A DNA stretch of 64,000 bases from Chitinophaga sp. LS1 (GCF_034274695.1 NZ_CP128362.1:2978501-3042500); one strand, 5' to 3'. Shown: positions 34,716-44,984, counted from the first letter of the stretch. The notes: a model not told the origin generated them from the sequence alone. Program-made: numbers and translations.

Positions 34716-36053
34716 ATGTTTAAGAAAATATTGATTGCCAACCGTGGAGAGATCGCCTTGCGTATTATACGTACCTGTAAGGAAATGGGCATCAAAACGG
34801 TGGCTGTTTATTCTACTGCTGACAAGGACAGTCTTCATGTGAAGTTCGCGGATGAGGCGGTATGTATAGGCAAGCCGCAGAGCAGTGAATCATATCTGAA
34901 TATCCCTCACTTAATGGCGGCAGCTGAGATCACTAATGCGGATGCCATCCATCCGGGTTATGGATTTTTGGCTGAAAATGCACGTTTTGCAGAGATCTGT
35001 GGAGAACACGGCATTAAATTTATCGGCCCTACTCCGGAGATGATCCGTAAGATGGGAGATAAGATGACAGCTAAAGAAACCATGATTGCAGCAGGTGTAC
35101 CTGTTATTCCGGGTTCCGGCGGTTTATTACAAAGCCTGGAAGAAGCAAGGACACTGGCTAAAGAAATGGGCCTTCCTATCATCCTGAAAGCAACTGCTGG
35201 TGGTGGTGGTAAAGGCATGCGTGTAGTTTGGAAAGACGAAGAGCTGGAGAATGCCTACAACATGGCAAAAAATGAGGCCCGCGCGGCATTCAATAACGAT
35301 GGTATCTACATGGAGAAATTCGTGGAAGAGCCAAGACATATTGAGATCCAGGTAGCTGGTGACCAGTATGGTAAAGTATGTCACCTGAGTGAGCGTGACT
35401 GTTCTATTCAGCGTCGTCACCAGAAGCTGGTTGAAGAGTCTCCTTCTCCGTTCATGACACCTGAGTTGCGTGAGAAGATGGGTGAAGCGGCAATCAAAGC
35501 TGCATCAGCGATCAATTATGAGAGCGTAGGTACGATTGAGTTCCTGGTGGATAAGCACAGGAATTTCTACTTCATGGAAATGAATACCCGTATCCAGGTA
35601 GAACATGGTGTGACTGAAGAGGTGATCAATTTCGACCTGATTAAAGAGCAGATCAAGATTGCAGCTGGTATTCCTATTTCAGGGAAGAACTATATGCCGG
35701 AGATGCACGTAATTGAGTGTCGTATCAATGCGGAAGATCCATACAATGATTTCCGTCCTTCTCCAGGTAAGATCACTGTTTTGCATATTCCTGGTGGTCA
35801 TGGTGTAAGAGTAGATTCTCACATCTATGCGGGCTATGTAATTCCTCCTTATTATGATTCAATGGTAGCTAAGCTGATTACGATCGCACAGACGAGGGAA
35901 GAAGCGATCAGCACCATGGAAAGAGCGCTGAGTGAGTTTGTGATTGAAGGAGTGAAGACAACCATTCCATTCCATCAGCAGCTGATGAGAGATGAGAATT
36001 TCAGAAAAGGTAACTTTACAACTAAGTTTACGGAGACGTTTAAGTTAGTGTAA
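34716..36053 (+). CDS. accC: Biotin carboxylase subunit of acetyl-CoA carboxylase
   Basis: 445 aa, usual length. ATP-grasp enzyme that carboxylates the biotin of Acc[21 protein letters not shown] at the N terminus, the glycine-rich loop [15 protein letters not shown] near residue 158, and [17 protein letters not shown] with the active-site residues are diagnostic. Confidence 0.96.
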   Translation: MFKKILIANRGEIALRIIRTCKEMGIKTVAVYSTADKDSLHVKFADEAVCIGKPQSSESYLNIPHLMAAAEITNADAIHPGYGFLAENARFAEICGEHGIKFIGPTPEMIRKMGDKMTAKETMIAAGVPVIPGSGGLLQSLEEARTLAKEMGLPIILKATAGGGGKGMRVVWKDEELENAYNMAKNEARAAFNNDGIYMEKFVEEPRHIEIQVAGDQYGKVCHLSERDCSIQRRHQKLVEESPSPFMTPELREKMGEAAIKAASAINYESVGTIEFLVDKHRNFYFMEMNTRIQVEHGVTEEVINFDLIKEQIKIAAGIPISGKNYMPEMHVIECRINAEDPYNDFRPSPGKITVLHIPGGHGVRVDSHIYAGYVIPPYYDSMVAKLITIAQTREEAISTMERALSEFVIEGVKTTIPFHQQLMRDENFRKGNFTTKFTETFKLV

Positions 36054-36071
36054 GATATTTTATTAGATAGG

Positions 36072-36103
36072 GTCCCGGTGGTGCAGACTGCCGGGATTTT
36101 TTT
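36072..36103 (+). terminator. Terminator of the efp-accBC unit
   Basis: TCCCGG and CCGGGA with a seven-T run after, 18 bp beyond the accC stop. Confidence 0.82.
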
Positions 36104-36129
36104 ATGTGCAAAACCTCTTTAAAACACAA

Positions 36130-36153
36130 AGCCCCGGGTAAATACCCGGGGCT
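36130..36153 (-). terminator. Terminator after glnN
   Basis: AGCCCCGGGTA / TACCCGGGGCT, an almost perfect GC-rich palindrome with an AA loop; on the minus strand it is followed by TTTGTGTTTT. Lies 28 bp past the glnN stop. Confidence 0.75.
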
Positions 36154-36181
36154 AATCATACACCAAAACAATCTTACGGTT

Positions 36182-38380
36182 TTATCGCAAGAAAAGCAGC
36201 TCTCTGTACTTAGGCAATGCCCATTGTTTGTCATCTACCAGGAACTCCAGTTTATCGGAGTGGTATCTGATCACATCAAAGTACGGCTTAATTTTTTCAC
36301 AATAATCTATAGCTTTCTGGCGGCTGTCAGTAACTTTGTTAGTTACTTTGCGCGCTTCAATCATAGCCTGTACGTTCTCACTGATGACGTTAACATGTTC
36401 GGCTATTTTGTTAGCAATCTGGGTTTGCGCCTTAACAGATGCATCGCCTAAACCTATTTCTTTCAGACCACGGATGTTAGTGATCAAACTATTCATATAG
36501 GTGATTGCTGAAGGCAGGATCGTGTTGGTAGCCAGGTCGCCTATAACGCGGGCTTCGATCTGTACCTTCTTCACATAGTCTTCGAGGAGGATTTCATGAC
36601 GAGCATGCAGTTCCTTCTCTGTGTAGATACCTACTTCTGTGAACAGTTTAGTAGATTTCTCAGTTACGAAAGCATCCAGAGCCTGAGGAGTAGTTTTTAC
36701 ATTTGGTAAACCTCTCTTCTCGGCTTCTTTTTCCCATTCTTCGCTATAACCGTCGCCTTCGAATAAAACTTTTTCCGAATCTACAATATATTTTCTAAGA
36801 GTTTGCATAATCGCAATCTCTTTTTTCTCACCTTTTTCAATCAGGGCATCCACTTCAACCTTGAAGGTAGCGAGGGTTTTAGCCACGATAGTATTCAGCA
36901 CTGTCATTGCAGAAGCACAGTTAGCAGAAGAACCTACGGCACGGAACTCGAACTTGTTACCAGTGAAGGCGAACGGAGAAGTACGGTTACGGTCGGTGTT
37001 GTCCAGCATCAGTTCTGGAATGTGACGGTGCAGGTCGAGTTTCAGGATAGCTTCATCCTGCTCATCGAACTTGTTGCTTACGCGGGTTTTTACTTCCTGC
37101 AGTACATCGTACAGGTATTTACCTGAGAATACGGAGATGATTGCCGGAGGTGCTTCGTTAGCGCCCAGACGGAAATCGTTGCTTGGAGAAGCGATAGAAG
37201 CTCTCATCAGGTCAGCGTAGTCATGAACAGCCTTGATCGTATTAACGAAGAAAGTCAGGAACATCAGGTTGGTCTTTGGAGTCTTACCAGGAGCCAGCAG
37301 GTTAACGCCGGTGTCGGTAGCCATAGACCAGTTATTGTGTTTACCTGAACCGTTGATACCAGCGAATGGTTTCTCGTGCAGCAGGCATTTCAGTTTGTGA
37401 CGTTTAGCAACCTTGTTCATCACGTCCATGAGCAGGGAGTTGTGGTCAACTGCGATGTTCACTTCTTCGAAGATAGGCGCACACTCAAACTGAGAAGGAG
37501 CTACCTCGTTGTGACGGGTTCTCAAAGGAATACCCAGTTTGTATGATTCCAGTTCGAAATCACGCATGAAAGCGTAAGCACGCTCAGGGATAGAACCAAA
37601 GTAATGGTCTTCCAGCTGCTGACCTTTGGAAGGTGCGTGACCAACTACGGTACGACCAGTCATGACCAGGTCAGGACGAGCGTTTGCCAGGTTTTCGTCA
37701 ACCAGGAAGTATTCCTGTTCCCAACCGAGGGTAGGAGTAACTTTGGTAACGTTTTTATCGAAATAGTTACATACGTCTACAGCAGCTTTGTCGATAGCAG
37801 ATAATGCTTTCAGCAGAGGTGCTTTGTAATCCAGTGATTCACCGGTGTATGAAACAAATATAGTAGGAATGCAGAGTGTCTTACCAAATCCCTGTTCCAG
37901 GATGAATGGAGGGGAGGAAGGATCCCATGCAGTGTAACCACGCGCTTCGAATGTAGCACGCAGACCACCATTAGGGAATGAAGAAGCATCAGGCTCCTGT
38001 TGTACCAGAGCGTCGCCGTCAAATGTTTCCAGCGGGGTACCATCACTCTTCAGGGTGAAGAAAGAGTCATGTTTTTCAGCAGTAGTACCAGTTAATGGTT
38101 GGAACCAGTGTGTGTAGTGGGTAACACCTTTTCTCATTGCCCAGGCTTTCAGACCGGATGCGATCTGCTCAGCCATTTTACGTTCGATTTTGGTGCCAGC
38201 CTTAATTGAGTTCATCAGGCTTTTGTAAGCCTCATCACTCAGGCTTTCCCGCATTGCTTTTCCTGCGAATACATTGCTGCCGAACACTTCGGTGATCTTA
38301 GTACCGGTGAGTGCTTCGGATGTGATTTTGGAATCAACGCCAGAAAGGTTTTCCAGCGCGGTGAAGCGTAACGATTGCAT
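36182..38380 (-). CDS. glnN: Glutamine synthetase, type III (GSIII)
   Basis: 732 aa from ATG 38380 (MQSLRFTALENLSG). The length of ~730 aa is characteristic of type III enzymes found in Bacteroidota. It makes glutamine from glutamate, ammonia and ATP. The GS core is visible at GINGSGKHNNWSMAT (the KHNNWS-type motif) and FGQTVTFMPKP-like segments are diverged, as usual in GSIII. Other anchor blocks are HNEVAPSQFECAPIFEEVN and NRTSPFAFTGNKFEFRAVGSS. A start 7 residues upstream lies inside the -7-like element and is rejected. Confidence 0.94.
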   Translation of the reverse strand: MQSLRFTALENLSGVDSKITSEALTGTKITEVFGSNVFAGKAMRESLSDEAYKSLMNSIKAGTKIERKMAEQIASGLKAWAMRKGVTHYTHWFQPLTGTTAEKHDSFFTLKSDGTPLETFDGDALVQQEPDASSFPNGGLRATFEARGYTAWDPSSPPFILEQGFGKTLCIPTIFVSYTGESLDYKAPLLKALSAIDKAAVDVCNYFDKNVTKVTPTLGWEQEYFLVDENLANARPDLVMTGRTVVGHAPSKGQQLEDHYFGSIPERAYAFMRDFELESYKLGIPLRTRHNEVAPSQFECAPIFEEVNIAVDHNSLLMDVMNKVAKRHKLKCLLHEKPFAGINGSGKHNNWSMATDTGVNLLAPGKTPKTNLMFLTFFVNTIKAVHDYADLMRASIASPSNDFRLGANEAPPAIISVFSGKYLYDVLQEVKTRVSNKFDEQDEAILKLDLHRHIPELMLDNTDRNRTSPFAFTGNKFEFRAVGSSANCASAMTVLNTIVAKTLATFKVEVDALIEKGEKKEIAIMQTLRKYIVDSEKVLFEGDGYSEEWEKEAEKRGLPNVKTTPQALDAFVTEKSTKLFTEVGIYTEKELHARHEILLEDYVKKVQIEARVIGDLATNTILPSAITYMNSLITNIRGLKEIGLGDASVKAQTQIANKIAEHVNVISENVQAMIEARKVTNKVTDSRQKAIDYCEKIKPYFDVIRYHSDKLEFLVDDKQWALPKYRELLFLR

Positions 38381-38398
38381 GCTGTAAATAATTTTACA

Positions 38399-38406
38399 CA
38401 AAAGAA
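38399..38406 (-). promoter_or_regulatory. Near-consensus -7 element of glnN
   Basis: TTCTTTTG on the minus strand (consensus TAnnTTTG, one mismatch), 18 nt before the ATG at 38380. Confidence 0.45.
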
Positions 38407-38681
38407 CGCTGTTGTGCTTACATAAGCAAGAATTAAATTGATTTTAACTAAAAAATTACATTTTTAGGTTATAAAGGTTAATTATTTTGATTTTTGGTCA
38501 AAAAAACGGGGGTGAGTAATCCTTAAACTGATGTATTTAAAAAATAGTAATGTATCAAAAGGGCTTTTTTACTTCAGTAGTGAGTAGAAAAAGGCTTGTT
38601 TTGGGTAAAATTACTTAAGTAATTTTTGGGTAAAAGGATATAATTTCCAGTTAAAATGGTAGCTACCAAGAGGTGATTTCC
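38407..38681. other. glnN-purL divergent control region
   Basis: No gene. It contains a 20-bp perfect palindrome (AAAATTACTT/AAGTAATTTT, 38607-38626) flanked on both sides by the direct repeat TTTTGGGTAAAA (about 38601 and 38623). The repeat plus palindrome between two glutamine-metabolism genes looks like an operator. Confidence 0.5.
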
Positions 38682-38712
38682 TTGTCAATTGCAGGAAAAA
38701 CCTGTAGGTTTG
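38682..38712 (+). promoter_or_regulatory. Promoter of purL
   Basis: TTG at 38682-38684, 20-bp gap, TAGGTTTG at 38705-38712. Leader of about 35 nt to the ATG at 38753. Confidence 0.75.
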
Positions 38713-38752
38713 CATCTTCTTTTAAATATATCGTACTCATACATCTAGTTAC

Positions 38753-41008
38753 ATGCAAACTTCCGTAGAAACTCCAGATAAGTTCTCCCAGACTAGCGTT
38801 GAAACTGCTGAACAGCTTGGGCTTACTGCAGACGAATTTGAGCGCATAAAGAACATCCTTGGCCGTACGCCAAACTTCACTGAACTGAGTATGTATTCTG
38901 TAATGTGGAGTGAGCATTGCAGTTACAAAAACTCAATCGTGTGGTTAAAAACACTGCCCCGCGATGGGGAGCGCCTGCTGGTAAAGGCAGGTGAAGAGAA
39001 TGCCGGTCTGGTGGATATAGGCGATGGTTATGCCTGTGTATTCAAAATCGAATCACATAACCACCCCTCCGCTATTGAGCCATTCCAGGGTGCTGCTACC
39101 GGTGTAGGTGGTATTCACCGTGATATCTTCACAATGGGTGCCCGTCCGATTGCTGCCTTGAACTCTCTGCGTTTTGGTAATCTGAATGACAAGAAAACAC
39201 AGCACCTGCTGAAAGGTATTGTTCATGGTATCGGTCATTATGGCAACTGCTTTGGTGTGCCTACTGTGGCTGGTGAGACTTACTTCGAAGATTGCTATGG
39301 TACTAACCCGCTTGTAAACGCGATGAGCGTTGGAGTGGTGAAAGTAGGCCAGACAGTATCTGCTACTTCTTATGGTGCTGGCAACCCTGTATTCATCGTA
39401 GGTTCTGCAACCGGTAAAGATGGTATAGGCGGTGCTTCTTTCGCAAGTGCGAATATCACCGAAGACAGCGTGGAAGATCTGCCTTCCGTACAGGTAGGAG
39501 ATCCATTCCAGGAAAAGAAACTGCTGGAAGCATGTCTTGAAATCATTCCAACCGGAGCTCTGGTAGGTATGCAGGACATGGGCGCAGCTGGTATCACCTG
39601 TTCTACCGCAGAAATGAGTGCGAAAGGAGAACATGGTATGATTATCCACCTGGATAAGGTACCTACCCGCCAGCAGAATATGAAAGCATGGGAAATGCTG
39701 CTGAGCGAAAGCCAGGAGAGAATGCTGATCGTATTGCACAAAGGCCAGGAAGCCGAAGTGCTGAAAATATTTGAGAAATGGGACCTGCATTGCGTGCAGA
39801 TTGGTGAAGTAACTACCGACAAGTCACTGAAGTTCTATATGAACGATGTGCTGGAAGCTGATGTACCTGCAGAAAGCCTGGTACTGGGTGGTGGTGCTCC
39901 TCAATATCACCGCGCTTATACCGAGCCTGTTTACTTCGAAAAAATCAAAGCCTTCAGTATCCAGAACATTCCGGATACCCTGCATGCACAGTTTGCGGCA
40001 GAAAGGCTGGTAAAGCTGCCTAACATCGCTTCCAAACGCTGGATCTATACCCAGTATGACAGCATGGTAGGTGCAGCGAATGCCTCTACAAACGCGCCAA
40101 GTGATGCGGCTATCGTAACCGTAAAAGGCACGAAGAAAGTACTGGCTGTAACTACTGACTGTAACAGCCGTTTTGTATATGCTGACCCTCACATCGGTGG
40201 TCAGATCGCTGTAGCCGAAGCTGCCCGCAACATCGTATGTAGTGGTGGCGAGCCTGTAGCAATTACAAACTGTCTGAACTTCGGTAACCCTTACGATCCT
40301 GAAGTATACTACCAGTTCGTACATGCTATTAAAGGTATGGGTGAAGCCTGCCGTAAATTCAATACCCCTGTTACAGGTGGTAACGTGAGCTTCTACAACC
40401 AGTCTCCTGATGGCGCTGTATATCCTACGCCTACTATCGGTATGCTGGGTATCCTGGATAGCATCGAAGACCGTATGACCCTGAACTTCAAAGAAGCTGG
40501 TCACCTGGTGTACCTGCTGGGTCGTAGCCGCAATGATATCAACAGTTCTGAATACCTGCACAAACTGATCGGCATTGAATTCAGCCCAGTTCCTCACTTC
40601 CACCTGGAAGAAGAAGCACAGCTGCAAAATGCCATCACCAAGCTGAATAAAGCAGGTTTGATTCAGTCTGCACACGATGTGAGCGAAGGTGGTCTGTTCA
40701 TTACCCTGCTGGAAAGCGCTATGTCTTCCGGATTAGGTTTTGACGTACATACCAATGCTAACTTCCGTAAGGATGCTTACCTGTTTGGTGAAAGCCAGAG
40801 CCGTGCGGTAGTCACTGTAAGACCTGAGGATAAAGAGAAATTCGAAGCTTTGCTCCATGGACTGGTAGATGCAACTGAATACTCTGTCAGGTATGAGAAG
40901 ATTGGTGCCGTGAAAGGTGAACATGTAATTGTAGATGGTGATGACTGGGGTAAAGTGAGCCAGTGGAAAAAACAGTATGATACTGCTATCGAAGGCCATT
41001 TAGCATAA
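38753..41008 (+). CDS. purL: Phosphoribosylformylglycinamidine synthase II
   Basis: 751 aa small-form PurL, which works with PurQ and PurS to convert FGAR to FGAM in purine synthesis. [15 protein letters not shown] holds the catalytic His; [25 protein letters not shown] (in parts) binds metal and substrate; the second AIRS-like half begins near residue 430 with [29 protein letters not shown] (in parts). Downstream hairpin terminator at 41033-41077. GSIII, divergent, supplies the glutamine that the complex consumes. Confidence 0.96.
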   Translation: MQTSVETPDKFSQTSVETAEQLGLTADEFERIKNILGRTPNFTELSMYSVMWSEHCSYKNSIVWLKTLPRDGERLLVKAGEENAGLVDIGDGYACVFKIESHNHPSAIEPFQGAATGVGGIHRDIFTMGARPIAALNSLRFGNLNDKKTQHLLKGIVHGIGHYGNCFGVPTVAGETYFEDCYGTNPLVNAMSVGVVKVGQTVSATSYGAGNPVFIVGSATGKDGIGGASFASANITEDSVEDLPSVQVGDPFQEKKLLEACLEIIPTGALVGMQDMGAAGITCSTAEMSAKGEHGMIIHLDKVPTRQQNMKAWEMLLSESQERMLIVLHKGQEAEVLKIFEKWDLHCVQIGEVTTDKSLKFYMNDVLEADVPAESLVLGGGAPQYHRAYTEPVYFEKIKAFSIQNIPDTLHAQFAAERLVKLPNIASKRWIYTQYDSMVGAANASTNAPSDAAIVTVKGTKKVLAVTTDCNSRFVYADPHIGGQIAVAEAARNIVCSGGEPVAITNCLNFGNPYDPEVYYQFVHAIKGMGEACRKFNTPVTGGNVSFYNQSPDGAVYPTPTIGMLGILDSIEDRMTLNFKEAGHLVYLLGRSRNDINSSEYLHKLIGIEFSPVPHFHLEEEAQLQNAITKLNKAGLIQSAHDVSEGGLFITLLESAMSSGLGFDVHTNANFRKDAYLFGESQSRAVVTVRPEDKEKFEALLHGLVDATEYSVRYEKIGAVKGEHVIVDGDDWGKVSQWKKQYDTAIEGHLA

Positions 41009-41032
41009 GAAACAAGCTTGTAAAAGAATATG

Positions 41033-41077
41033 AGGTGTAACATATATCCCACATGGGTGTTATGTTGCACCTTTTCT
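41033..41077 (+). terminator. Terminator of purL
   Basis: AGGTGtAACATA pairs with TATGTTgCACCT (one G-U), followed by a pyrimidine-rich CTTTTCTCTTTTTT run. Confidence 0.8.
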
Positions 41078-41242
41078 CTTTTTTAGCTGTTCATCATACA
41101 CTTATAAAAAGTAGCCAATTTACTAAATCTTTACTGGTGGCTGGTTTGCCTGAAAAGGAGGTTTTATTGTACGTTGTATTTACTTTAACAACTCATTAAC
41201 AAAATAGCATCTTCGTGTGAGTTTATATTACCATATGTTAAC

Positions 41243-41453
41243 TATTTTTGATTCAGAGAGATGCAATATACAAGTCCAGTTGTCAGGGGCTTTTTAGTAT
41301 AAAAATATCCAGGAGTCTTATTGATTCCCATTCTATGAAAACCAATTGTTCTACTTACCATGTCCTAATGAAAGCTAAGTGATTTACACCTAGTGAGAAA
41401 GAAAGATTTGTAGAGGAGCTCTTCGTATTAAAACGAAGGGCTCCCTTGTTTTT
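41243..41453 (+). ncRNA. Possible small RNA or tiny-ORF transcript
   Basis: A TATTTTTG -7 element (41243-41250) precedes ~160 nt of non-gene sequence that ends with a strong hairpin (GGAGCTCTTCGT, about 41415-41426, with ACGAAGGGCTCC, 41433-41444) and a T-rich tail. Two tiny frames are inside: a 13-residue one beginning MQYTSPVVRGF (from 41262) and a 15-residue one beginning MKTNCSTYHVLM (from 41335). Neither resembles a known family. No -33 box. Could be a small RNA, a peptide gene or chance. Confidence 0.35.
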
Positions 41454-41638
41454 ACGCGCGATCAAATAGCGAAAAAGGGAACTCAGAACTTCGGGACGGC
41501 CCCTTCTTATTCGGGTACCAGATGGAGAGAATTCTCGTAGATGCAATTCTCATAGCCTTCCTGTTACTTACGATACATCCCCTTTTTTCACGCGGGCGTT
41601 GGCCTGCGGCCGACTGGGAAAACGTTATTGATATATGC
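41454..41638 (+). other. Spacer without recognised gene
   Basis: About 185 bp between the putative small transcript and the terminator of the next gene. A 63-residue minus frame overlapping it (41355-41546) is not credible. GGCCTGCGGCC at 41601-41611 is one copy of a motif also seen at 52486 and 58418. Confidence 0.4.
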
Positions 41639-41674
41639 AAAAAGCCCTGATCATTTGGGTGATCAGGGCTTTTG
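41639..41674 (-). terminator. Terminator after the alpha-oxoamine synthase gene
   Basis: AAAAAGCCCTGATCA/TGATCAGGGCTTTT around a six-base loop; T runs on both strands. Confidence 0.9.
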
Positions 41675-41691
41675 CTTTATTAATTATAACC

Positions 41692-42933
41692 TTATATCAT
41701 TGGTATTTCAGCTACATTATACACCTTCTTATCCAGCTTCTCTTTCGTTTCGCTGAATGCCTTCAACGTCAGCTCGATGTCCTCATCGTTATGCGCTGCT
41801 GTTGGAATCAGGCGGTAAATGATCTGTCCCTTAGGAATTACAGGGTATACTACGATAGAGCAGAATACATTATAGTTCTCACGCAGGTCCAGACACATGG
41901 CAGTTGCTTCAGGAATATCACCCTGCAGGTAGATCGGCGTTACCGGAGAGTTAGTGCTACCGATGTTGAAACCACGCTCTTTCAGGCCAGACTGTAATTT
42001 GTTTACATTAGACCAAAGCTTAGCTTTCAGTTCAGGATGGTTACGCATCAGTTCTACGCGTTTCAGGTGACCAACTACCAGTGGTAATGGAACTGATTTC
42101 GCGAAGATCTGGGAGCGCATGTTGTAACGCAGGTAATTGATGATCTGCTTTTCGCCGCTGATGAAAGCACCGATAGAAGCACCGGATTTAGCGAAGGTAT
42201 TGAACAGCAGGTCAATTTTATCCTGTACACCCTGTTCTTCACCTGTACCTGCACCGGTTTTACCCATTGTACCGAAACCATGTGCATCATCCACTATGAA
42301 GCGGAACTCGTACTTGTCTTTCAGGGCAGCGATTTCCTTCAGCTTACCCTGATCGCCCGCCATGCCGAATACGCCTTCAGTGATCACGACGATACCACCA
42401 GAGGTACCTTTGATCAGGTCTTCAGCACGTTTCAGTTGTTTTTCCAGGTCTTCGATGTCATTGTGTTTGAACACATAACGGTGACCCTGGTGTAAACGAA
42501 GACCGTCGATAATACTGGCGTGACACTCAGCATCGTATACGATCACGTCACGACGGCCGCACACTGCATCGATGGCACTCATGATACCCTGGTAACCATA
42601 GTTAAGGAGCGATGTATCTTCCTTGCCCATGAAATCGGATAATTCTTTTTCCAGCTTTTCGTGGTAGTTCGTATTACCACTCATCATACGGGCTCCCATT
42701 GGCATGGCGAGACCGAAATCCGCTGCTGCTTTAGCATCTGTAGCACGTACCTCAGGGTGGTTCGCCAGACCCAGGTAGTTGTTCAGACTCCAAACGATTT
42801 TCTCATTGCCCCGGAACTTCATACGGGGACCAATTTCACCTTCCAGCTTAGGGAATGCGAAATAACCGTGGGCTCTGTCTGAGTGCTCCCCGATAGGGCC
42901 CATGTGTTTCAGCAGTTTCTCGAATATATCCAT
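41692..42933 (-). CDS. Alpha-oxoamine synthase family acyltransferase (SPT/KBL/CFAT-like)
   Basis: 413 aa PLP enzyme condensing an amino acid with an acyl-CoA or acyl-ACP. His138 in YDAECHASIIDG stacks on PLP, Asp215/His218 in VDDAHGFG, Lys249 in TFAKSGAS forms the Schiff base. The N terminus MDIFEKLLKHMGPIGEH and the block WSLNNYLGLANHPEVR match a Bacteroidota clade annotated variously as serine palmitoyltransferase or 2-amino-3-ketobutyrate ligase. Serine (sphingolipid) or cysteate (sulfonolipid) are the likely amino acids; comA about 6 kb away favours cysteate (inference). Confidence 0.88.
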   Translation of the reverse strand: MDIFEKLLKHMGPIGEHSDRAHGYFAFPKLEGEIGPRMKFRGNEKIVWSLNNYLGLANHPEVRATDAKAAADFGLAMPMGARMMSGNTNYHEKLEKELSDFMGKEDTSLLNYGYQGIMSAIDAVCGRRDVIVYDAECHASIIDGLRLHQGHRYVFKHNDIEDLEKQLKRAEDLIKGTSGGIVVITEGVFGMAGDQGKLKEIAALKDKYEFRFIVDDAHGFGTMGKTGAGTGEEQGVQDKIDLLFNTFAKSGASIGAFISGEKQIINYLRYNMRSQIFAKSVPLPLVVGHLKRVELMRNHPELKAKLWSNVNKLQSGLKERGFNIGSTNSPVTPIYLQGDIPEATAMCLDLRENYNVFCSIVVYPVIPKGQIIYRLIPTAAHNDEDIELTLKAFSETKEKLDKKVYNVAEIPMI

Positions 42934-42974
42934 ATGTTAAATAATGATTAATAGTGGTTGTTTTAATTTTGCCA

Positions 42975-42982
42975 CAAAGGTA
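42975..42982 (-). promoter_or_regulatory. -7 element of the alpha-oxoamine synthase gene
   Basis: TACCTTTG on the minus strand, 41 nt before the ATG. Confidence 0.65.
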
Positions 42983-43038
42983 TTAAAATATTAGTTTTTG
43001 TAAACTTGGGTTACATTTCAAAATGTTAAAAAAAAATA

Positions 43039-44718
43039 ATGTATAAAAGAATTCTCGGCCCGAAGATTTTAACGATAGCATTAGTTACAGTTAATTGTGT
43101 CTTTTTAAATCAGGTAAGTGGCCAAAAAGCTACTTCTCCTAAACCTGGCCAGGCTACTGCCTGGGATAAACCAGCCACGCCGCTATCAGGCCGCCCCAAA
43201 CTGGTGGTTGGCATTGTGGTGGATCAAATGCGTTGGGACTACCTGTATCGCTTTAACAACCGTTATTCTGATGGTGGCTTCAAACGGATGTTGCGGGAAG
43301 GATTCTCCTGCGAAAATACACTAATTAATTATACTCCAACAGTTACGGCCGCGGGTCATACCTGTGTTTATACCGGTTCAGTACCTGCCGTACACGGAAT
43401 TGTGGGGAATGAATGGTTCAGCCCGGCCTTAAACAGAGAGATTTATTGTGCGGAAGATAGTACGGTAAATACCGTGGGGAGTACTTCCAATGCCGGAAAA
43501 ATGAGTCCTGAGAATATGCAGGTGACCACGATCGGCGATGAATTGAGGCTGGCTACCAATTTCAAAAGTAAAGTGGTAGGGGTGGCGATTAAGGACAGAG
43601 GCTCTATTCTGCCCGCAGGTCATAGCGCTACAGCGGCTTATTGGTATGACGGTACTACCGGCAACTGGATCACCAGTTCTTACTATATGAACCGCCTGCC
43701 TGACTGGGTAGAAAATTATAACAGGGAAAAGTGGCCGGCACAATACCTGGAGCATCCATGGAATACCCTGTACCCAATTGAAAGTTATACACAGAGTGCT
43801 GAAGATAACAAAGCTTATGAAGGAGCTACCCCCGTTTTTCCACATGACATGAGTGCAAATGCCAATAAAGGAATTGCTGGTACACCATATGGCAATACCA
43901 TGACCCTGGCTTTTGCCCAGAAAGCGGTAAATGCTTATCGCTTAGGGAATAATGGCGTGACAGATATGCTCACGGTAAGCCTTTCTTCTACTGATTATGT
44001 AGGCCACCAGTATGGACCTAACTCTATCGAAGCGGAAGATACGTACCTGAGATTAGATAAAGACCTTGCTGCCTTCTTCAAATACCTGGACGCCACTGTG
44101 GGGAAAGGCCAATACCTTGTATTCCTGACTGCCGATCATGGGGTGGCACATGTACCAGGCTTTTCAAGAGAAAATAAATTACCGGGTGGTAGCTGGAGCG
44201 TGGCTTCGGATATTAAGCAGATCAATGCCATTGTAAAAGAGCGTTTTGGTGTGGAAAAAGCGGTTATTGGTGCAAGCAATTATCAATTGTACCTCGATCA
44301 CGATGGTATTGAGAAAGCTGGTAAATCTGTGAAGGATATTGCAGTAGTAGCAGCCAAAGAATTACTGAAAGATACCGCGATTGCAAATGCGTTTCCTTTG
44401 TCAGAACTGATGAATGTGATTATCCCGAATCCTTTGAGAAATATGCTTATTAACGGGTACAATGCCAAGAGGAGTGGTGATATTCAATACATTGTTCGTC
44501 CTGGTTATATAGAAGGAGGGAAAACCGGTACAACACATGGTTTATGGTATCCTTATGATGCACATATTCCATTGGTCTGGATGGGATGGGGTATACATTC
44601 CGGGAAGAGCAACAAGCTCACGGGCATGACGGATATTGCACCTACCATTGCAGCTTTGTTGAGAATACAGATGCCGAGTGGAAATGTGGGGTTGCCAATA
44701 GATGCGATAGCTCATTAA
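43039..44718 (+). CDS. pafA: PafA-type alkaline phosphatase
   Basis: 559 aa, secreted by an N-terminal hydrophobic segment (about 8-28). Phosphate-irrepressible alkaline phosphatase family: Asp62 metal ligand in VVDQMRWD, nucleophile Thr101 in NYTPTVTAAGH, Asn124 in GNEWF, Lys185 and Arg187 in AIKDRGSILPAGHSATAAYW (the PafA-specific pair), Asp319/His323 in STDYVGHQYG and Asp366/His367 in TADHG. It hydrolyses phosphate monoesters in the periplasm or outside. The catalytic set is complete. Confidence 0.93.
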   Translation: MYKRILGPKILTIALVTVNCVFLNQVSGQKATSPKPGQATAWDKPATPLSGRPKLVVGIVVDQMRWDYLYRFNNRYSDGGFKRMLREGFSCENTLINYTPTVTAAGHTCVYTGSVPAVHGIVGNEWFSPALNREIYCAEDSTVNTVGSTSNAGKMSPENMQVTTIGDELRLATNFKSKVVGVAIKDRGSILPAGHSATAAYWYDGTTGNWITSSYYMNRLPDWVENYNREKWPAQYLEHPWNTLYPIESYTQSAEDNKAYEGATPVFPHDMSANANKGIAGTPYGNTMTLAFAQKAVNAYRLGNNGVTDMLTVSLSSTDYVGHQYGPNSIEAEDTYLRLDKDLAAFFKYLDATVGKGQYLVFLTADHGVAHVPGFSRENKLPGGSWSVASDIKQINAIVKERFGVEKAVIGASNYQLYLDHDGIEKAGKSVKDIAVVAAKELLKDTAIANAFPLSELMNVIIPNPLRNMLINGYNAKRSGDIQYIVRPGYIEGGKTGTTHGLWYPYDAHIPLVWMGWGIHSGKSNKLTGMTDIAPTIAALLRIQMPSGNVGLPIDAIAH

Positions 44719-44742
44719 AAACGTAATGCTATTAGAAACGTT

Positions 44743-44779
44743 AAAAACGCTTCTGCTCAAAAGCAGCGGCGTTTTTCTT
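44743..44779 (+). terminator. Terminator of pafA
   Basis: AAAAACGC...GCGTTTTT with inner TCTGCT/AGCAG stem, and T run. Confidence 0.85.
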
Positions 44780-44780
44780 T

Positions 44781-44788
44781 TATATTTG
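44781..44788 (+). promoter_or_regulatory. -7 element before the small ORF and crotonase
   Basis: TATATTTG directly after the pafA terminator; 25 nt before the ATG at 44814. No TTG at -33. Confidence 0.55.
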
Positions 44789-44813
44789 GTTTAAACACAT
44801 AACATTTCTACTT

Positions 44814-44984
44814 ATGAAAACGTTAATTGTTAGCCTGATTCTGTGCCTGTTTCCACACGGATTATGTGCACGACAAACTCCGGTCCCTGGGTGTGTATGC
44901 CAGCGTAGGTTACAGATTGAACTAAGTTTGCAGAAATTAGTATATTCATTCAGCGAAACCAGCTTCGCAATAATCGCGAAATGA
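44814..44984 (+). CDS. Small 56-residue secreted-peptide ORF coupled to the crotonase
   Basis: MKTLIVSLILCLFPHGLCA resembles a signal peptide; the remainder has three Cys counted after it and is basic. The TGA stop overlaps the next gene's ATG as ATGA (44981-44984), the classic coupling arrangement. A -7 element lies 25 nt upstream. I recognise no family. It may be a real short peptide, a translation-coupling leader, or the 5' remnant of a decayed gene. Confidence 0.42.
   Translation: MKTLIVSLILCLFPHGLCARQTPVPGCVCQRRLQIELSLQKLVYSFSETSFAIIAK

Noticed and set aside
41355..41546. 63-aa frame on the minus strand
   Set aside because: Runs across a hairpin and has no promoter, family match or suitable start context.
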